Shown here piece by piece: positions 1 through 8,039 of a stretch of 64,000 nt of DNA. Every line of letters begins with the position of its first letter. Position 1 is the stretch's first letter. This DNA comes from Methylobacterium nodulans ORS 2060 (GTDB lineage Bacteria > Pseudomonadota > Alphaproteobacteria > Rhizobiales > Beijerinckiaceae): NCBI RefSeq assembly GCF_000022085.1, contig NC_011894.1, forward strand, positions 956,501 through 1,020,500, given 5' to 3'. The notes beneath the pieces are model-generated. The model was not told the DNA's origin. It ran no database searches and was given only the letters and a program-made list of their open reading frames with translations. The position numbers were made by a program, and so were the translations under genes.

Positions 1-591
1 TCCATCCACTACGTCTGCATGGACGCCGCCCACGCCCTCGAGCTGCTCACCGCCGTTCGCCAGGTCGGGCTCTCGCTCAAGACCACCTGCGTCTGGGCCA
101 AGAGCAACGGCGGCATGGGCTCTCTGTACCGCCAGCAATGCGAGTTCGTGCACGTGCTCAAGAACGGCGAGGCGCCGCACGTGAACAACGTCGAGCTGGG
201 CCGGCACGGGCGCAACCGCACGACGCTCTGGCAGTACGCGGGCGTGAACAGCTTCCGGCGCGGACGGATGGAGGAGCTGAGCCTCCACCCGACGGTGAAG
301 CCGGTGGCCCTGGTGGCGGACGCGATCAAGGACTGCTCGAAGCGGCGTGGGGTGGTGCTGGACCCGTTCTCGGGCTCGGGCACGACGCTGGTGGCGGCCG
401 AGAAGACCGGGCGGGTGGCGCGGGTGCTGGAGCTCTCGCCGGCCTACTGCGACGTGGCGATCCGGCGTTGGCAGGCACAGACGGGGCGCCAGGCCGTGCT
501 CTCCGCGACGGGGCAGATCTTCGAGGAGGTCGAGGCCGAGCGGCTGCCCGAAGTGGCCGAACAGCCCACGCATCTGCGCAGCGCGGCGTAG
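1..591 (+). CDS. DNA methyltransferase, C-terminal part (gene enters from left edge)
   Basis: The frame is open from base 1, so the N-terminus lies outside the window. What remains is the end of an N4-cytosine/N6-adenine DNA methyltransferase: a HPTVKP stretch followed by the SAM-binding motif I DPFSGSGTT near residues 121-129 and the EL..AYCDVAIRRW tail typical of ParB-methyltransferase fusions carried by phages and integrative elements. The catalytic DPPY-type motif is not in the visible part. It probably methylates DNA of the mobile module that continues to about 5 kb. Its stop is followed by 100 bp and then a DUF5681 gene on the same strand, which suggests a shared transcript. Confidence 0.85.
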   Translation, partial: SIHYVCMDAAHALELLTAVRQVGLSLKTTCVWAKSNGGMGSLYRQQCEFVHVLKNGEAPHVNNVELGRHGRNRTTLWQYAGVNSFRRGRMEELSLHPTVKPVALVADAIKDCSKRRGVVLDPFSGSGTTLVAAEKTGRVARVLELSPAYCDVAIRRWQAQTGRQAVLSATGQIFEEVEAERLPEVAEQPTHLRSAA

Positions 592-693
592 TCCCCCTCC
601 TACGTGACCTCCGGCCGGCGCGATCCGGCGCCGGCCTGATTGCACCTGGCGCACCACCGAACACCCGACACTTCCACACTGGAAAGCCAAGCT

Positions 694-1224
694 ATGACCC
701 GCAAGACAGCACAGGCCACCGAGGCCGCGACACAGACCGACACCTCCGGCACCACAGCTCCGCGCCGCCGCGGCCCGGGTCGGCCGTTCCAGAAGGGCCA
801 GAGCGGCAATCCCAACGGGCGCCGGCGTAAGATGCGCCCCATCGCCGATTTCCGCGAGATGGTCCTGGCGGAGTTCGAGCGGGAGCTGACCATGAACGAG
901 AACGGCAAGCCGATCAAAGTCACCGCCTTCGAGGCGGTGCTGCGCAGCACCATCGTCTCGGCCGTCAAGGGCAACTCGCGCTCGCAGCGCCAGGCGGCCG
1001 AGCTGTACATGCAGGTTCAGCGCGAACACAGGAAGGCGGCGGACCAACTGCTGACAGCAGTGTTCCTCGACAACATGACCTTCGAACAGGCGCAGGCGAA
1101 GGCAAAGCGTCTGAGAATCCGATTGGGGTCGTTTAGGTCAAGCTGCTCGTTGTGGTTTCTCCGGCTTGTGTCGCCCCGTGGGTCACACGCTTCTCTTCGC
1201 GGTCGGCGCTTGGCCGCCGCATGA
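694..1224 (+). CDS. DUF5681 domain protein, 3' end replaced by IS sequence
   Basis: The N-terminus carries the signature GRPFQKGQSGNPNGR near residues 27-41, diagnostic of DUF5681, a small family common next to DNA methyltransferases and phage terminases in alphaproteobacteria; its function is unknown. A basic, helical region follows. I chose ATG 694 because the longer frame from 640 has no convincing ribosome site. From about base 1118 the reading frame enters the IS1111-type element, so the last 30 or so residues to 1224 are element sequence and not original protein. Confidence 0.7.
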   Translation: MTRKTAQATEAATQTDTSGTTAPRRRGPGRPFQKGQSGNPNGRRRKMRPIADFREMVLAEFERELTMNENGKPIKVTAFEAVLRSTIVSAVKGNSRSQRQAAELYMQVQREHRKAADQLLTAVFLDNMTFEQAQAKAKRLRIRLGSFRSSCSLWFLRLVSPRGSHASLRGRRLAAA

Positions 1225-1396
1225 TGGGGTCAGGAGGGCGAGGCGTCTCAATCTGTTTCACGACCTTGCGGGTTTGCACCCGCAGGTTCTGGACTCTCAA
1301 CGAGATCGCCAGGCCCATCGTCCCCACGGGAACGATCCGGTTCACCCTTTCGGGTTCATGCGTGGTGTTTTGCCCTCCTGTTTCGCGGTGACGGCG
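1131..1396 (-). other. Long non-coding 3' end of the IS1111-type element
   Basis: About 265 bp lie between the transposase stop and the outer repeat. In characterised IS1111-group elements the guide (bridge/seek) RNA is encoded in this position, downstream of the recombinase gene. I see no reliable protein here; the short reverse-strand frame at 1133-1345 has no family features. Confidence 0.4.
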
Positions 1397-2443
1397 TCAT
1401 CCTGCGAGCGTGGCACCCTCTGCGGGCTCCTTACCCCAGCGGAACGCGGTGCCGTCGCTCCACATGCGATGGAGGATGACGGCGAGCTTGCGGGCGACCG
1501 CGACGCGGGCGCGGGCCATGCCGCGACGCCTGGCGATCTTCATCCCCCAGGCGCGCAGGCTCGACCATTTCTGGCTCCGCACCAGCAGCGTATGCGCCGC
1601 CTCGTAGAGCGCGGTGCGCGCGAGTTCGTCGCCGCAACGGCTGATCTTGCCCTGGATGTCGGTCTCGCCGGACTGGTAGCGCGCCGGCGTCAGACCGAGA
1701 TGGGCGCCGACGTCGCGCGAGCGCCTGAACCGGTCGGGCCGGTCGATCGTCGCCCGGAAGGCAAGCGCGGTGATGGGGCCGACGCCCGGCACGCTCATCA
1801 GCCGCTGGCAGACCGCCTCTTTCTTGACGAGATCCATGACCTGCTTCGTCAAGCCGGCGAGTGCGGTCAGCATGCTGGCCAGCACCTCCAGGAGCGGTTC
1901 GACGAGCTGCGTCATCAGGGGCACGCCCTCGGCCAGTTCGCGTACGCGGCCGGCGAAGGCTGCACGGCCAGGCGTGCCGAGCTTGAGCCCGGCTTCGCGC
2001 AGGATCCCCCGCACCACGTTCTCGATCGAACGCATCTCGTTGAGCACCGTGCGGCGCGCCACCAGCAGCGAACGCCACGGCCGGCACTGACGGCTCTTGA
2101 CATGGACCTGCCGGAACCAGCCCGTCCGCATGATCTGCGCCAGGGCGCGTGCGTCGTTGCGGTCGGTCTTGTTGGGCATCGTCTTCATCGCGGCATTGGC
2201 CTGGCGCGTCTCGATGCAGATCGCCGGCAAGCCCGCCTCGCGCAGGCCGTCGTGCAGCCAGGCCGTCAGCGAGCACGCTTCCAGGCCGATGCGCTCCAGG
2301 GGCAGGCCGATCTGGTTCAGCGCCTGCACCAGCGCGCCAGGCTCACTCGCCGCCCGCGCCTCCCGCACGATCCGACCCGTATCGTCGACAACGCAGATCG
2401 CGGTCTCTTCCAGCGAAACGTCCAGTCCGGCATAATACTTCAC
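1397..2443 (-). CDS. IS110-family transposase (DEDD recombinase)
   Basis: 348-residue recombinase. The RuvC-like N-domain starts YYAGLDVSLEET (first Asp), followed by GLEACS (Glu) and DRNDARALAQ (two Asp). The C-terminal transposase_20 region is seen as SVPGVGPITA and GDELARTALYEAA. I place the start at GTG 2443, which sits behind a GGAAGGAGC ribosome site; the open frame extends further upstream but into non-coding IS sequence. It catalyses RNA-guided, target-specific transposition in families studied so far. The length is normal and no inactivating change is visible. Confidence 0.92.
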   Translation of the reverse strand: MKYYAGLDVSLEETAICVVDDTGRIVREARAASEPGALVQALNQIGLPLERIGLEACSLTAWLHDGLREAGLPAICIETRQANAAMKTMPNKTDRNDARALAQIMRTGWFRQVHVKSRQCRPWRSLLVARRTVLNEMRSIENVVRGILREAGLKLGTPGRAAFAGRVRELAEGVPLMTQLVEPLLEVLASMLTALAGLTKQVMDLVKKEAVCQRLMSVPGVGPITALAFRATIDRPDRFRRSRDVGAHLGLTPARYQSGETDIQGKISRCGDELARTALYEAAHTLLVRSQKWSSLRAWGMKIARRRGMARARVAVARKLAVILHRMWSDGTAFRWGKEPAEGATLAG

Positions 2444-2543
2444 GGCTGCTCCTTCCCGATGCTTGTGGCCGCTCAACACGGACCACGTTCCAACATCCCG
2501 AACGGAGCAGCCACCCTCGGCTAAGACCCCAATCACCCCATCT

Positions 2544-3571
2544 GTTTCAGAGTGCTCGCGCGACCGCGAACGCAACGGAGGGGGTTGCCGCGCGCGAGCG
2601 GCACGGTGCTCGCACTCGACGAGCTGGGACATGTCAGCGGCAAGGAGCTGAGTAGGATTATCTACGGCCTCGCATCAGGCGCCGGAAAGCTCCGAATGGC
2701 TGCCGACGGCTCGATCCGGAAGACTCGTTCCTGGTCGACATTTGTGTTGCTCAGCTCGGAGAAGTCGATCGAGGAGCGGATCCGTGCAGATGGCGGTGAA
2801 GCGCCAGGCGGCGTGGCGGTGCGAATAGCCGACGTCGACGTGAGCAGCGTCAACCGAATGGTTGACCAGCGCACCTTGGCAGAGATCAATGGCATCAATC
2901 AACATTTCGGACATGCCGGTCCCGCGTTCGTGGAGGCAATGGTCGCCGAAGGGCTTCACCGGCAGGCGTCTGAGCTGCGCGAAGGCATCAACAGGACTGC
3001 CGCTGCGATTGCTGGCCCGGGCGCCGATGGGATGCGCGTGAGGGCAGCCTTGCCGTTCGCGATCCTGAGCACGGCCGGAACGTTGGCGAAGAGCTTCGGG
3101 ATTCTGCCGGACAGCCTCGACGTGGGGCGCGTGATCCGGTGGGCGTGGGACCGCTTCCAGGGCTCGCCTGACGCGACAGCGCTCGACCCGGAGGAGCGGG
3201 CGATCGAGAGCCTGCGGCATTGGATAGCCGAGAAATGGGGGTCCGGCATTCACCCGACCGATCCGGGAAGCGCTGGGGATGTGGTCAAAAACTGGTCTCG
3301 GGACGCGATCGCCTGGTTTGATGACCACATGATCTACATCCCGGCAACGCGCATCGTCGAGGCGTGCGGCGGGGGGCTCAAGGAAATAGAGATCGGCCGT
3401 GCTCTGGATCAGCGGGGCCTGATCGCCAAGCGTAAGGCCCGAGATTGCTTCTTCACGAACTTCGTGCCGCGCGTCGGAAGGCTCAAGGCATACGCGCTCC
3501 CTCGCTCCGAATTCAGGTCGAAATCCAGGGAAGAACCTGCGCTCGCCGTCATCGATGGAAGGCGACAGTGA
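2544..3571 (+). pseudogene. DUF927 helicase/primase-like protein, 5'-truncated and frameshifted
   Basis: The sequence resumes just inside the IS boundary with a RATANATEGVAAR stretch, then changes frame near 2595 into SGTVLALDELGHV, the DUF927 Walker-B-like segment, and RMAADGSIRKTRSW. The remaining C-terminal part to 3571 is uninterrupted. DUF927 proteins are superfamily-2-type ATPases encoded by phages and integrative elements, often with primase or Toprim partners. The first half of the gene is missing and one base appears to have been gained (or two lost) near 2595, so it is unlikely to be functional. Its stop overlaps the next start (GTGA at 3568). Confidence 0.75.
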
Positions 3572-4137
3572 TCGACCTCTCCGCTCTGTTCGGCGCCCTG
3601 CAGGCTGAGCTAAGTCCTCGACAGGAACGCGCACTTCCCGGAGTTCCCGGACACCCGGACGGCTCCGGGAACGGTGAAGTGCCTGATACAGAAGGAATTT
3701 CCCGCTCTTCCCGCATTTCCCGCGGCCAAACGGAGGGCATGGGTTTCAATAGAGAAGAAGCTGCTCTGGCGAGCGCGCACGCGCGCGCAGGCGTGCATGC
3801 GGGCGGGCGGGCGCGAGGCTCATATGATGAGGTCCGGGAACTCCGGGAACTCCGGGAAAAGCCAGCAGAAGCAGAGACTTACCGTTCCCGTTCTCTCTCT
3901 CAAAAACGGGAAATAGAAGGAAAAACGGGAAATCTGTCGCCCCTGCTGGCGCTCTCTCCCCTCGCGCTCGTGCTCCGCGACGACGAGCGGGCGCAATTCG
4001 AGGAGCGTGCCGCCATCGCGGAGCACGACGGCGGCCTTTCCAGGGGCGAGGCCGAGGCGCTGGCCTGGGCCGAGATCCGACCGAACGAGCCCCTGCCGGC
4101 CGGCGACGGGTTGGCGCCCTCACATTGGCAGAGGTGA
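3568..4137 (+). CDS. Hypothetical protein of a mobile module
   Basis: Not recognised. GTG 3568 overlaps the TGA of the DUF927 remnant, indicating translational coupling. The 189-residue product has a low-complexity middle (ELRELREKP) caused by tandem CCGGGAACT-like repeats around 3833-3860 and an acidic, alanine-rich C-terminus ending about 8 bp before the next start. The middle third is biased to Gly/Ala/Arg and lacks domain signatures, so the true coding extent is uncertain. Context suggests a phage- or plasmid-type accessory gene. Confidence 0.5.
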   Translation: MIDLSALFGALQAELSPRQERALPGVPGHPDGSGNGEVPDTEGISRSSRISRGQTEGMGFNREEAALASAHARAGVHAGGRARGSYDEVRELRELREKPAEAETYRSRSLSQKREIEGKTGNLSPLLALSPLALVLRDDERAQFEERAAIAEHDGGLSRGEAEALAWAEIRPNEPLPAGDGLAPSHWQR

Positions 4138-4144
4138 TCACACA

Positions 4145-4936
4145 ATGTCGAAGCAGCTCCCTACCGAGCCAGCCTCTCCACGGCAGCCCACCAAGCACGA
4201 GAAGCAGGCGATCGAGCGAGCCCGGAAGCGGCACCAGGCGCGTCCGGCACCGCTCGCCTATGAGCTGGAAATCAAGCCGGGCAACGAGCTATCGCTCGGC
4301 GCGCCCCATGCCGACGAAGCCGGGCAGTATCTCCGCTTGATCGACACTTTCGGCACAGCGTCGGACAATTTTGCACGCCACATGCTCGGGTGGCTCGGCG
4401 CAGCCGTTCGCGAGCCGGGCAAGAGCGCCCCCACGCCGCAGCAGCTCAACGCCGGCCTGGCCGCAGTCGCGGGCATCAGCCCGCGCGACGAAGTCGAGGC
4501 GATGTTGGCCGTCCAGATGGTCGCGACGAACGAGGCCGCTATGTCAATGCTCGGGCAGGCGAGGAGCGCAGCCGACCCGGCCGTGATGGAGCGTTTTGGC
4601 ACGCTGGCGACCAAGCTTCAGCGTACGCTAATCGCTCAGGCCGAGGCGCTCGCGAAGCTGCGCCGAGGTGGAGAGCAGACCGTGCGCGTCGAGCACGTGC
4701 ACGTTTATGCCGGCGGTCAGGCCATCGTCGGGGCGGTGTCGGCAACGCCAGGGGGGCGGGGGGCAATCGAAATGGAGCATCAAGCCCATGCAACGGATCC
4801 AAGAGCCCTCGCCCATGCGCCTGGCGCCTCGATGCGGTGCCCGGACGAGACAAGGGTTGGCCTGCCGGTCACCGGCCGTGAAGGGGCGGACGCGATGCCG
4901 CATGCACGGAGGCGCAGTCGGAAGCGGCGCGCCTAG
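4145..4936 (+). CDS. Conserved hypothetical protein (small-terminase-like context)
   Basis: 263 residues. ATG 4145 lies 8 bp after the preceding gene. The soluble helical core at residues 50-180 contains an ARHMLGWLGAA helix, a PRDEVEAMLAVQMVATNEAAM segment and an AKLQRTLIAQAEALAKLRRGG helix, followed by VRVEHVHVYAGGQAIVG. I recall similar proteins only as unnamed phage-related products in alphaproteobacteria. The last 49 codons are shared, in another frame, with the HGG-motif gene at 4788. The C-terminal PHARR motif is encoded by the same bases as the HGG motif of the other frame. Confidence 0.65.
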   Translation: MSKQLPTEPASPRQPTKHEKQAIERARKRHQARPAPLAYELEIKPGNELSLGAPHADEAGQYLRLIDTFGTASDNFARHMLGWLGAAVREPGKSAPTPQQLNAGLAAVAGISPRDEVEAMLAVQMVATNEAAMSMLGQARSAADPAVMERFGTLATKLQRTLIAQAEALAKLRRGGEQTVRVEHVHVYAGGQAIVGAVSATPGGRGAIEMEHQAHATDPRALAHAPGASMRCPDETRVGLPVTGREGADAMPHARRRSRKRRA

Positions 4937-5054
4937 CGGCAGCGCGAATGGCCGCTTCCGGCACGGCTTGAGGACGAAGGAAGTGACGGCGCTTCGGCGT
5001 TGGATCCGGCAGCTTATGCGGGACGCTCGAGCGACGCTCGCAGACCTGACCTGA
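4788..5054 (+). CDS. HGG-motif small protein (HGGxSTG-like domain)
   Basis: 88 residues from ATG 4788. Two CxxxTRxG/C-type elements (CGARTRQGLACRSPA, then KGRTRCRMHGG) lead into GSGAPSGSANGRFRHG, the recognisable HGG...GAP.G..NG...HG family pattern seen in many phage and integrative-element proteins of Rhizobiales. The paired Cys and His suggest a small metal site (inference). It overlaps the previous gene by 149 bp in the +1 frame. The start is chosen because upstream codons in this frame lack family features; the ribosome site (GGAG at 4773) is weak. Confidence 0.65.
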   Translation: MQRIQEPSPMRLAPRCGARTRQGLACRSPAVKGRTRCRMHGGAVGSGAPSGSANGRFRHGLRTKEVTALRRWIRQLMRDARATLADLT

Positions 5055-5264
5055 ATGCTGTTGAACCCGCCTCCGTGAGTCTCCGGTAAGGGCGCATCCG
5101 CCTTGACCAGGGGAGCGGGTAATCAGCTCAGCCTGTTCGGCTATGCGCCAGCGAACTGAACCGCTTCCGCGGTAGGGGCGCTTGGCAATGCCGATGACGT
5201 GATCGGCCCGGAGAGGCTTGTCTGAAGATCGTGGGGCCCCCCTGGTCTCGGACAGGAGCCCCTC

Positions 5265-6141
5265 ATGAGCAACCAAGCCGTCAGCCCGCTGCGCCGCCGC
5301 ATGATCGAGGACATGACCATCCGGCACTTCAGTGCCAAGACGCAGGCCGACCCCATCCGCGCCGTGAGAACCTTCGCAGCCTTTCTCGGTCAGTCACCCG
5401 ATCAGGCCGAGCCAGAAGACCTGCGTCGCTTCCAGCTGCACAGGGCCGCCCCGGGCGCATCCCCGGCCACGATGAACGCCGCCGTCTCAGCCCTGCGCTT
5501 CTTCTTTGGCATCACCCTCGGCTGGGTCGGCTTCGGCGACCGGCTCGCCACCGTCCGCTCGCCCGAGCGGCTGCCGGTGGTGCTCAGCCCCGAAGAGGTG
5601 GCGCTCCTGCTCGGCTGCGCACCGGGGCTGAAGGACCGCGCCGCCCTCAGTATCGCCTATGGCTGCGGCCTACGCGTCTCGGAGATCGCCAACCTGAAGG
5701 TCACGGACATCGACAGCGCCCGCATGCTGATCCGGGTCGAGCAGGGTAAGGGCCGCAAGGACCGCTTCGTCATGCTCGCCCCCGACCTGCTCGATCTGCT
5801 GCGGCACTGGTGGAAGCTGACGCGCTCCCGCGGCTGGCTGTTCCCGGGGCGGGAGCCCGGTCAGCCGATCACGGTCCGCCAGCTCAACCGCGCCTGCCAT
5901 GCGGCCGCCGCCAGCGCCCGGCTCGACAAGCGCGTCTCGATCGCGTCTCGATGCACACCTTGCGGCACAGCTTCGCCACGCATCTCCTGGAGCAGAAGAT
6001 CGACATCCGCCTCATCCAGGTGCTGCTCGGCCACAGGAAGCTCGACACCACGGCGCTCTACACCCGCGTGGCACGAGGACGCTGCGCGCCGTCGCGAGCC
6101 CGCTGAGCCAGCTGCGGCCCAGGGACGTGCCGCCGGTCTGA
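5265..6141 (+). pseudogene. IS91-associated tyrosine recombinase, two frameshifts
   Basis: Starts MSNQAVSPLRRRMIEDM behind an AGGAG site and runs through an N-terminal SAM-like domain and the catalytic-domain segment CGLRVSEIANLKV (catalytic Arg). At 5931-5952 an 11-bp tandem duplication shifts the frame. The next frame then gives [16 protein letters not shown] (HxxR) and [17 protein letters not shown] (His and nucleophile Tyr). A missing base near 6075 shifts it again, to [15 protein letters not shown] and a stop at 6141. Both indels together restore a normal 290-residue XerD-like protein, the partner usually found upstream of IS91-type transposases in this group. As written it is inactive. 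Confidence 0.85.
5931..5952 (+). repeat. 11-bp tandem duplication inside the recombinase gene
   Basis: CGCGTCTCGAT occurs twice back to back (5931-5941 and 5942-5952). Removing one copy restores the frame from RLDKRVS directly into [11 protein letters not shown], so this is the causal lesion and fits replication slippage. Confidence 0.85.
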
Positions 6142-6153
6142 GGAGGGGGGCGC

Positions 6154-7362
6154 GTGCCGCGCCCCGCCCTGGAACTCGCCGACGTCCTCAACCAGCATGG
6201 CGAGGCCTCCCTGCGGGCCCATGCCGGACACCTCAGTCGCGGCCAGCGCAAGGTCATTGCGGCGATCCGGGCCTGCCGTACCGCGGCGCTCGGCGGCCAT
6301 GTCGCACGCTGCCAGGCCTGCGATCAGATCCAGGTCTCCTCCAACTCCTGCCGCAACCGGCACTGCCCGAAGTGTCAGGGGCAGACCGCGCGGGCGTGGC
6401 TGGAACGGCAGCAGGCCGACCTGCTGCCGGTGGCCTACTTCCACGTCGTCTTCAGCCGGCCGGCGCCGATCGCCAGGGTGGCGTTCCAGAACAAGGCCGT
6501 GGTCTACCACCTGCTGCTGCGGACCGCCGCCGACACGCTGCTCACCCTCGCGGCCGACCCCAAGCACCTCGGGGCGAGGATTGGGTTGACCGCCGTGCTC
6601 CACACCTGGGGCTCGGCGATGACCCATCATCCGCACGTGCCCGTCATCGTCCCCGGCGGCGGGCTGTCCCCGGACGGGGCGCGCTGGATCGCCTGCCGGC
6701 CCGGCTTCTTCCTGCCCGTCCGTGTGCTCTCGCGCCTGTTCCGCGGGCTGTTCCTCGACCGGCTGAGCCAAGCGCATCGCGCCGGCCGGCTCACCTTCGG
6801 GGCTGAGCTGTCTCGTCTGGCCGAGCCGATGGCCTTCGCGGCCCTACTGGCCCCGCTGCGTCGCGCGGAATGGGTGGTCTACGCCAAGCCGCCGCTGGCC
6901 GGCCCCGAGGCGGTGCTCACCTACCTGTCGGGCTACACGCATCGCGTGGCGATCGCCAACAGCCGGCTGCTGAGGCTGGACGAGCACGGGGTCACGGTCC
7001 GCTGGACGGATGACCGCGTCCGGGCTGGGGCGAGGGGGCGTGAGTGGATCAAGCGTATGACGCTGTCGGCCGACGAGTTCATCCGCCGCTTCCTGCTGCA
7101 CGTGCTGCCCGATGGCTTCCACCGCATCCGCCACGACGGCCTGTTCGCCCGCGGGACGCGGGCTGGGGCCATCGCCACGATCCGGGCTCTGCTCGCTTCG
7201 GGGACGTCTCACGATCCGGTCAAGCCCGAACCTGCCCGCGCCCCGCCGGCTCCTCCGGCTTGTCCCCGCTGCGGCGGCTGCCTGTCCATCGTCGAGCGCT
7301 TCCGCCGCGGCGAGACCCCGCGCTTGCCTCCGCTCCGCGCGGTCAGGATTGACACCTCATGA
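6154..7362 (+). CDS. IS91-family HUH transposase
   Basis: 402 residues from GTG 6154, 12 bp after the recombinase stop. The N-terminal zinc-binding region contains CRNRHCPKCQ. The HUH motif is HPHVPVIVPGGG around residues 156-167, where the family usually has HxH. The C-terminal YLSGYTHRVAIANSRL carries the catalytic tyrosine(s), and a CPRCGGC knuckle lies near the end. It drives rolling-circle transposition. The HPHVP reading puts Pro after the second His where Val-His is usual (HPHVHVIVPGGG in relatives), so the second metal-binding His may be lost and activity reduced. Confidence 0.88.
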   Translation: MPRPALELADVLNQHGEASLRAHAGHLSRGQRKVIAAIRACRTAALGGHVARCQACDQIQVSSNSCRNRHCPKCQGQTARAWLERQQADLLPVAYFHVVFSRPAPIARVAFQNKAVVYHLLLRTAADTLLTLAADPKHLGARIGLTAVLHTWGSAMTHHPHVPVIVPGGGLSPDGARWIACRPGFFLPVRVLSRLFRGLFLDRLSQAHRAGRLTFGAELSRLAEPMAFAALLAPLRRAEWVVYAKPPLAGPEAVLTYLSGYTHRVAIANSRLLRLDEHGVTVRWTDDRVRAGARGREWIKRMTLSADEFIRRFLLHVLPDGFHRIRHDGLFARGTRAGAIATIRALLASGTSHDPVKPEPARAPPAPPACPRCGGCLSIVERFRRGETPRLPPLRAVRIDTS

Positions 7363-8039
7363 GCCCCCATCCGGACGCGAGCCTGATGCTGGACCGCCCT
7401 GCGGTGCGCCTCCCCAGCTTGGACGCACAAGCCCTGGCTCGTGCCGCCGTGCCCGATCCGGCGCGGGGAGCTTTGTGCGGGGCGCCCGGAGAAGGCGATG
7501 GGACCGCTGTCTGTCAGTCCCGAGCACGATTCAGCAGGCTGCGGGCACCGCTTCAGCCTCATGCCCGCCGTCGCCGACGGCCTGGACAGCGCGTTCAATC
7601 CCCATAGCTCGTTCGGCGGGCGCAGCCTGGTGTTCCGCGGTTTCCTTCCTTGGAGGCTTTCGGACGCCGGCCCTCAGCCACGTCAGACCGGTCCCGCTCG
7701 GGCCGGCATCCGAAACCCTCCACACAAGCCGACATTCCCTGATCGCGCCGAGAGTGACTGCTCGTCCTGTGATACCGGACCTTCTACGCCGCGATGGATC
7801 ACAGTCTACGAGCTCGCACCCGCTCCAGCTCAGACCGGCAGCCGCCGCGGAGTGGTATCGCGTTCGCATAGCCGAATTCACGAAGGTACGCGAAGCGCCA
7901 CTTTGGCTGATCGGGACCATCACTACTGGTCCGCCTGATCGAAAAAAGTCATGAGACGCTATCAATTTAAGTCCCTGGAAGAATGCAGGAGGCAGGGGCT
8001 AAAATCACGGCGCCATTGAATTCTGCTCAGGGGATCGAC
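7363..8039. other. Non-coding interval after the IS91 transposase
   Basis: About 680 bp. The first part presumably holds the terminus of the IS91-type element; from about 7850 base composition becomes more AT-rich, matching the MFS gene that follows. Short frames here lack family features and I support no gene. Confidence 0.4.

Larger units (their letters stand above)
1118..2541 (-). mobile_element. IS110-family (IS1111-type) insertion sequence
   Basis: The transposase at 1397-2443 is flanked by a perfect 10-bp inverted pair, GATTGGGGTC at 1121-1130 and GACCCCAATC at 2525-2534. Short subterminal inverted repeats and a long non-coding stretch on the 3' side of the transposase (1131-1396) are features of the IS1111 subgroup. 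Exact ends are estimated a few bases outside the repeats. The element separates a DUF5681 gene from a DUF927 remnant whose 5' part is gone, so insertion was accompanied or followed by deletion. Confidence 0.75.

Noticed and set aside
1166..2524. 452-codon plus-strand frame across the IS110 transposase
   Set aside because: It is antisense to a textbook DEDD transposase, His/Arg-rich and without family features; a GC-rich shadow.
5265..6806. Single 513-codon recombinase frame
   Set aside because: After 5940 the frame is an out-of-register reading through the frameshift and then over the IS91 transposase; the native recombinase ends at 6141.
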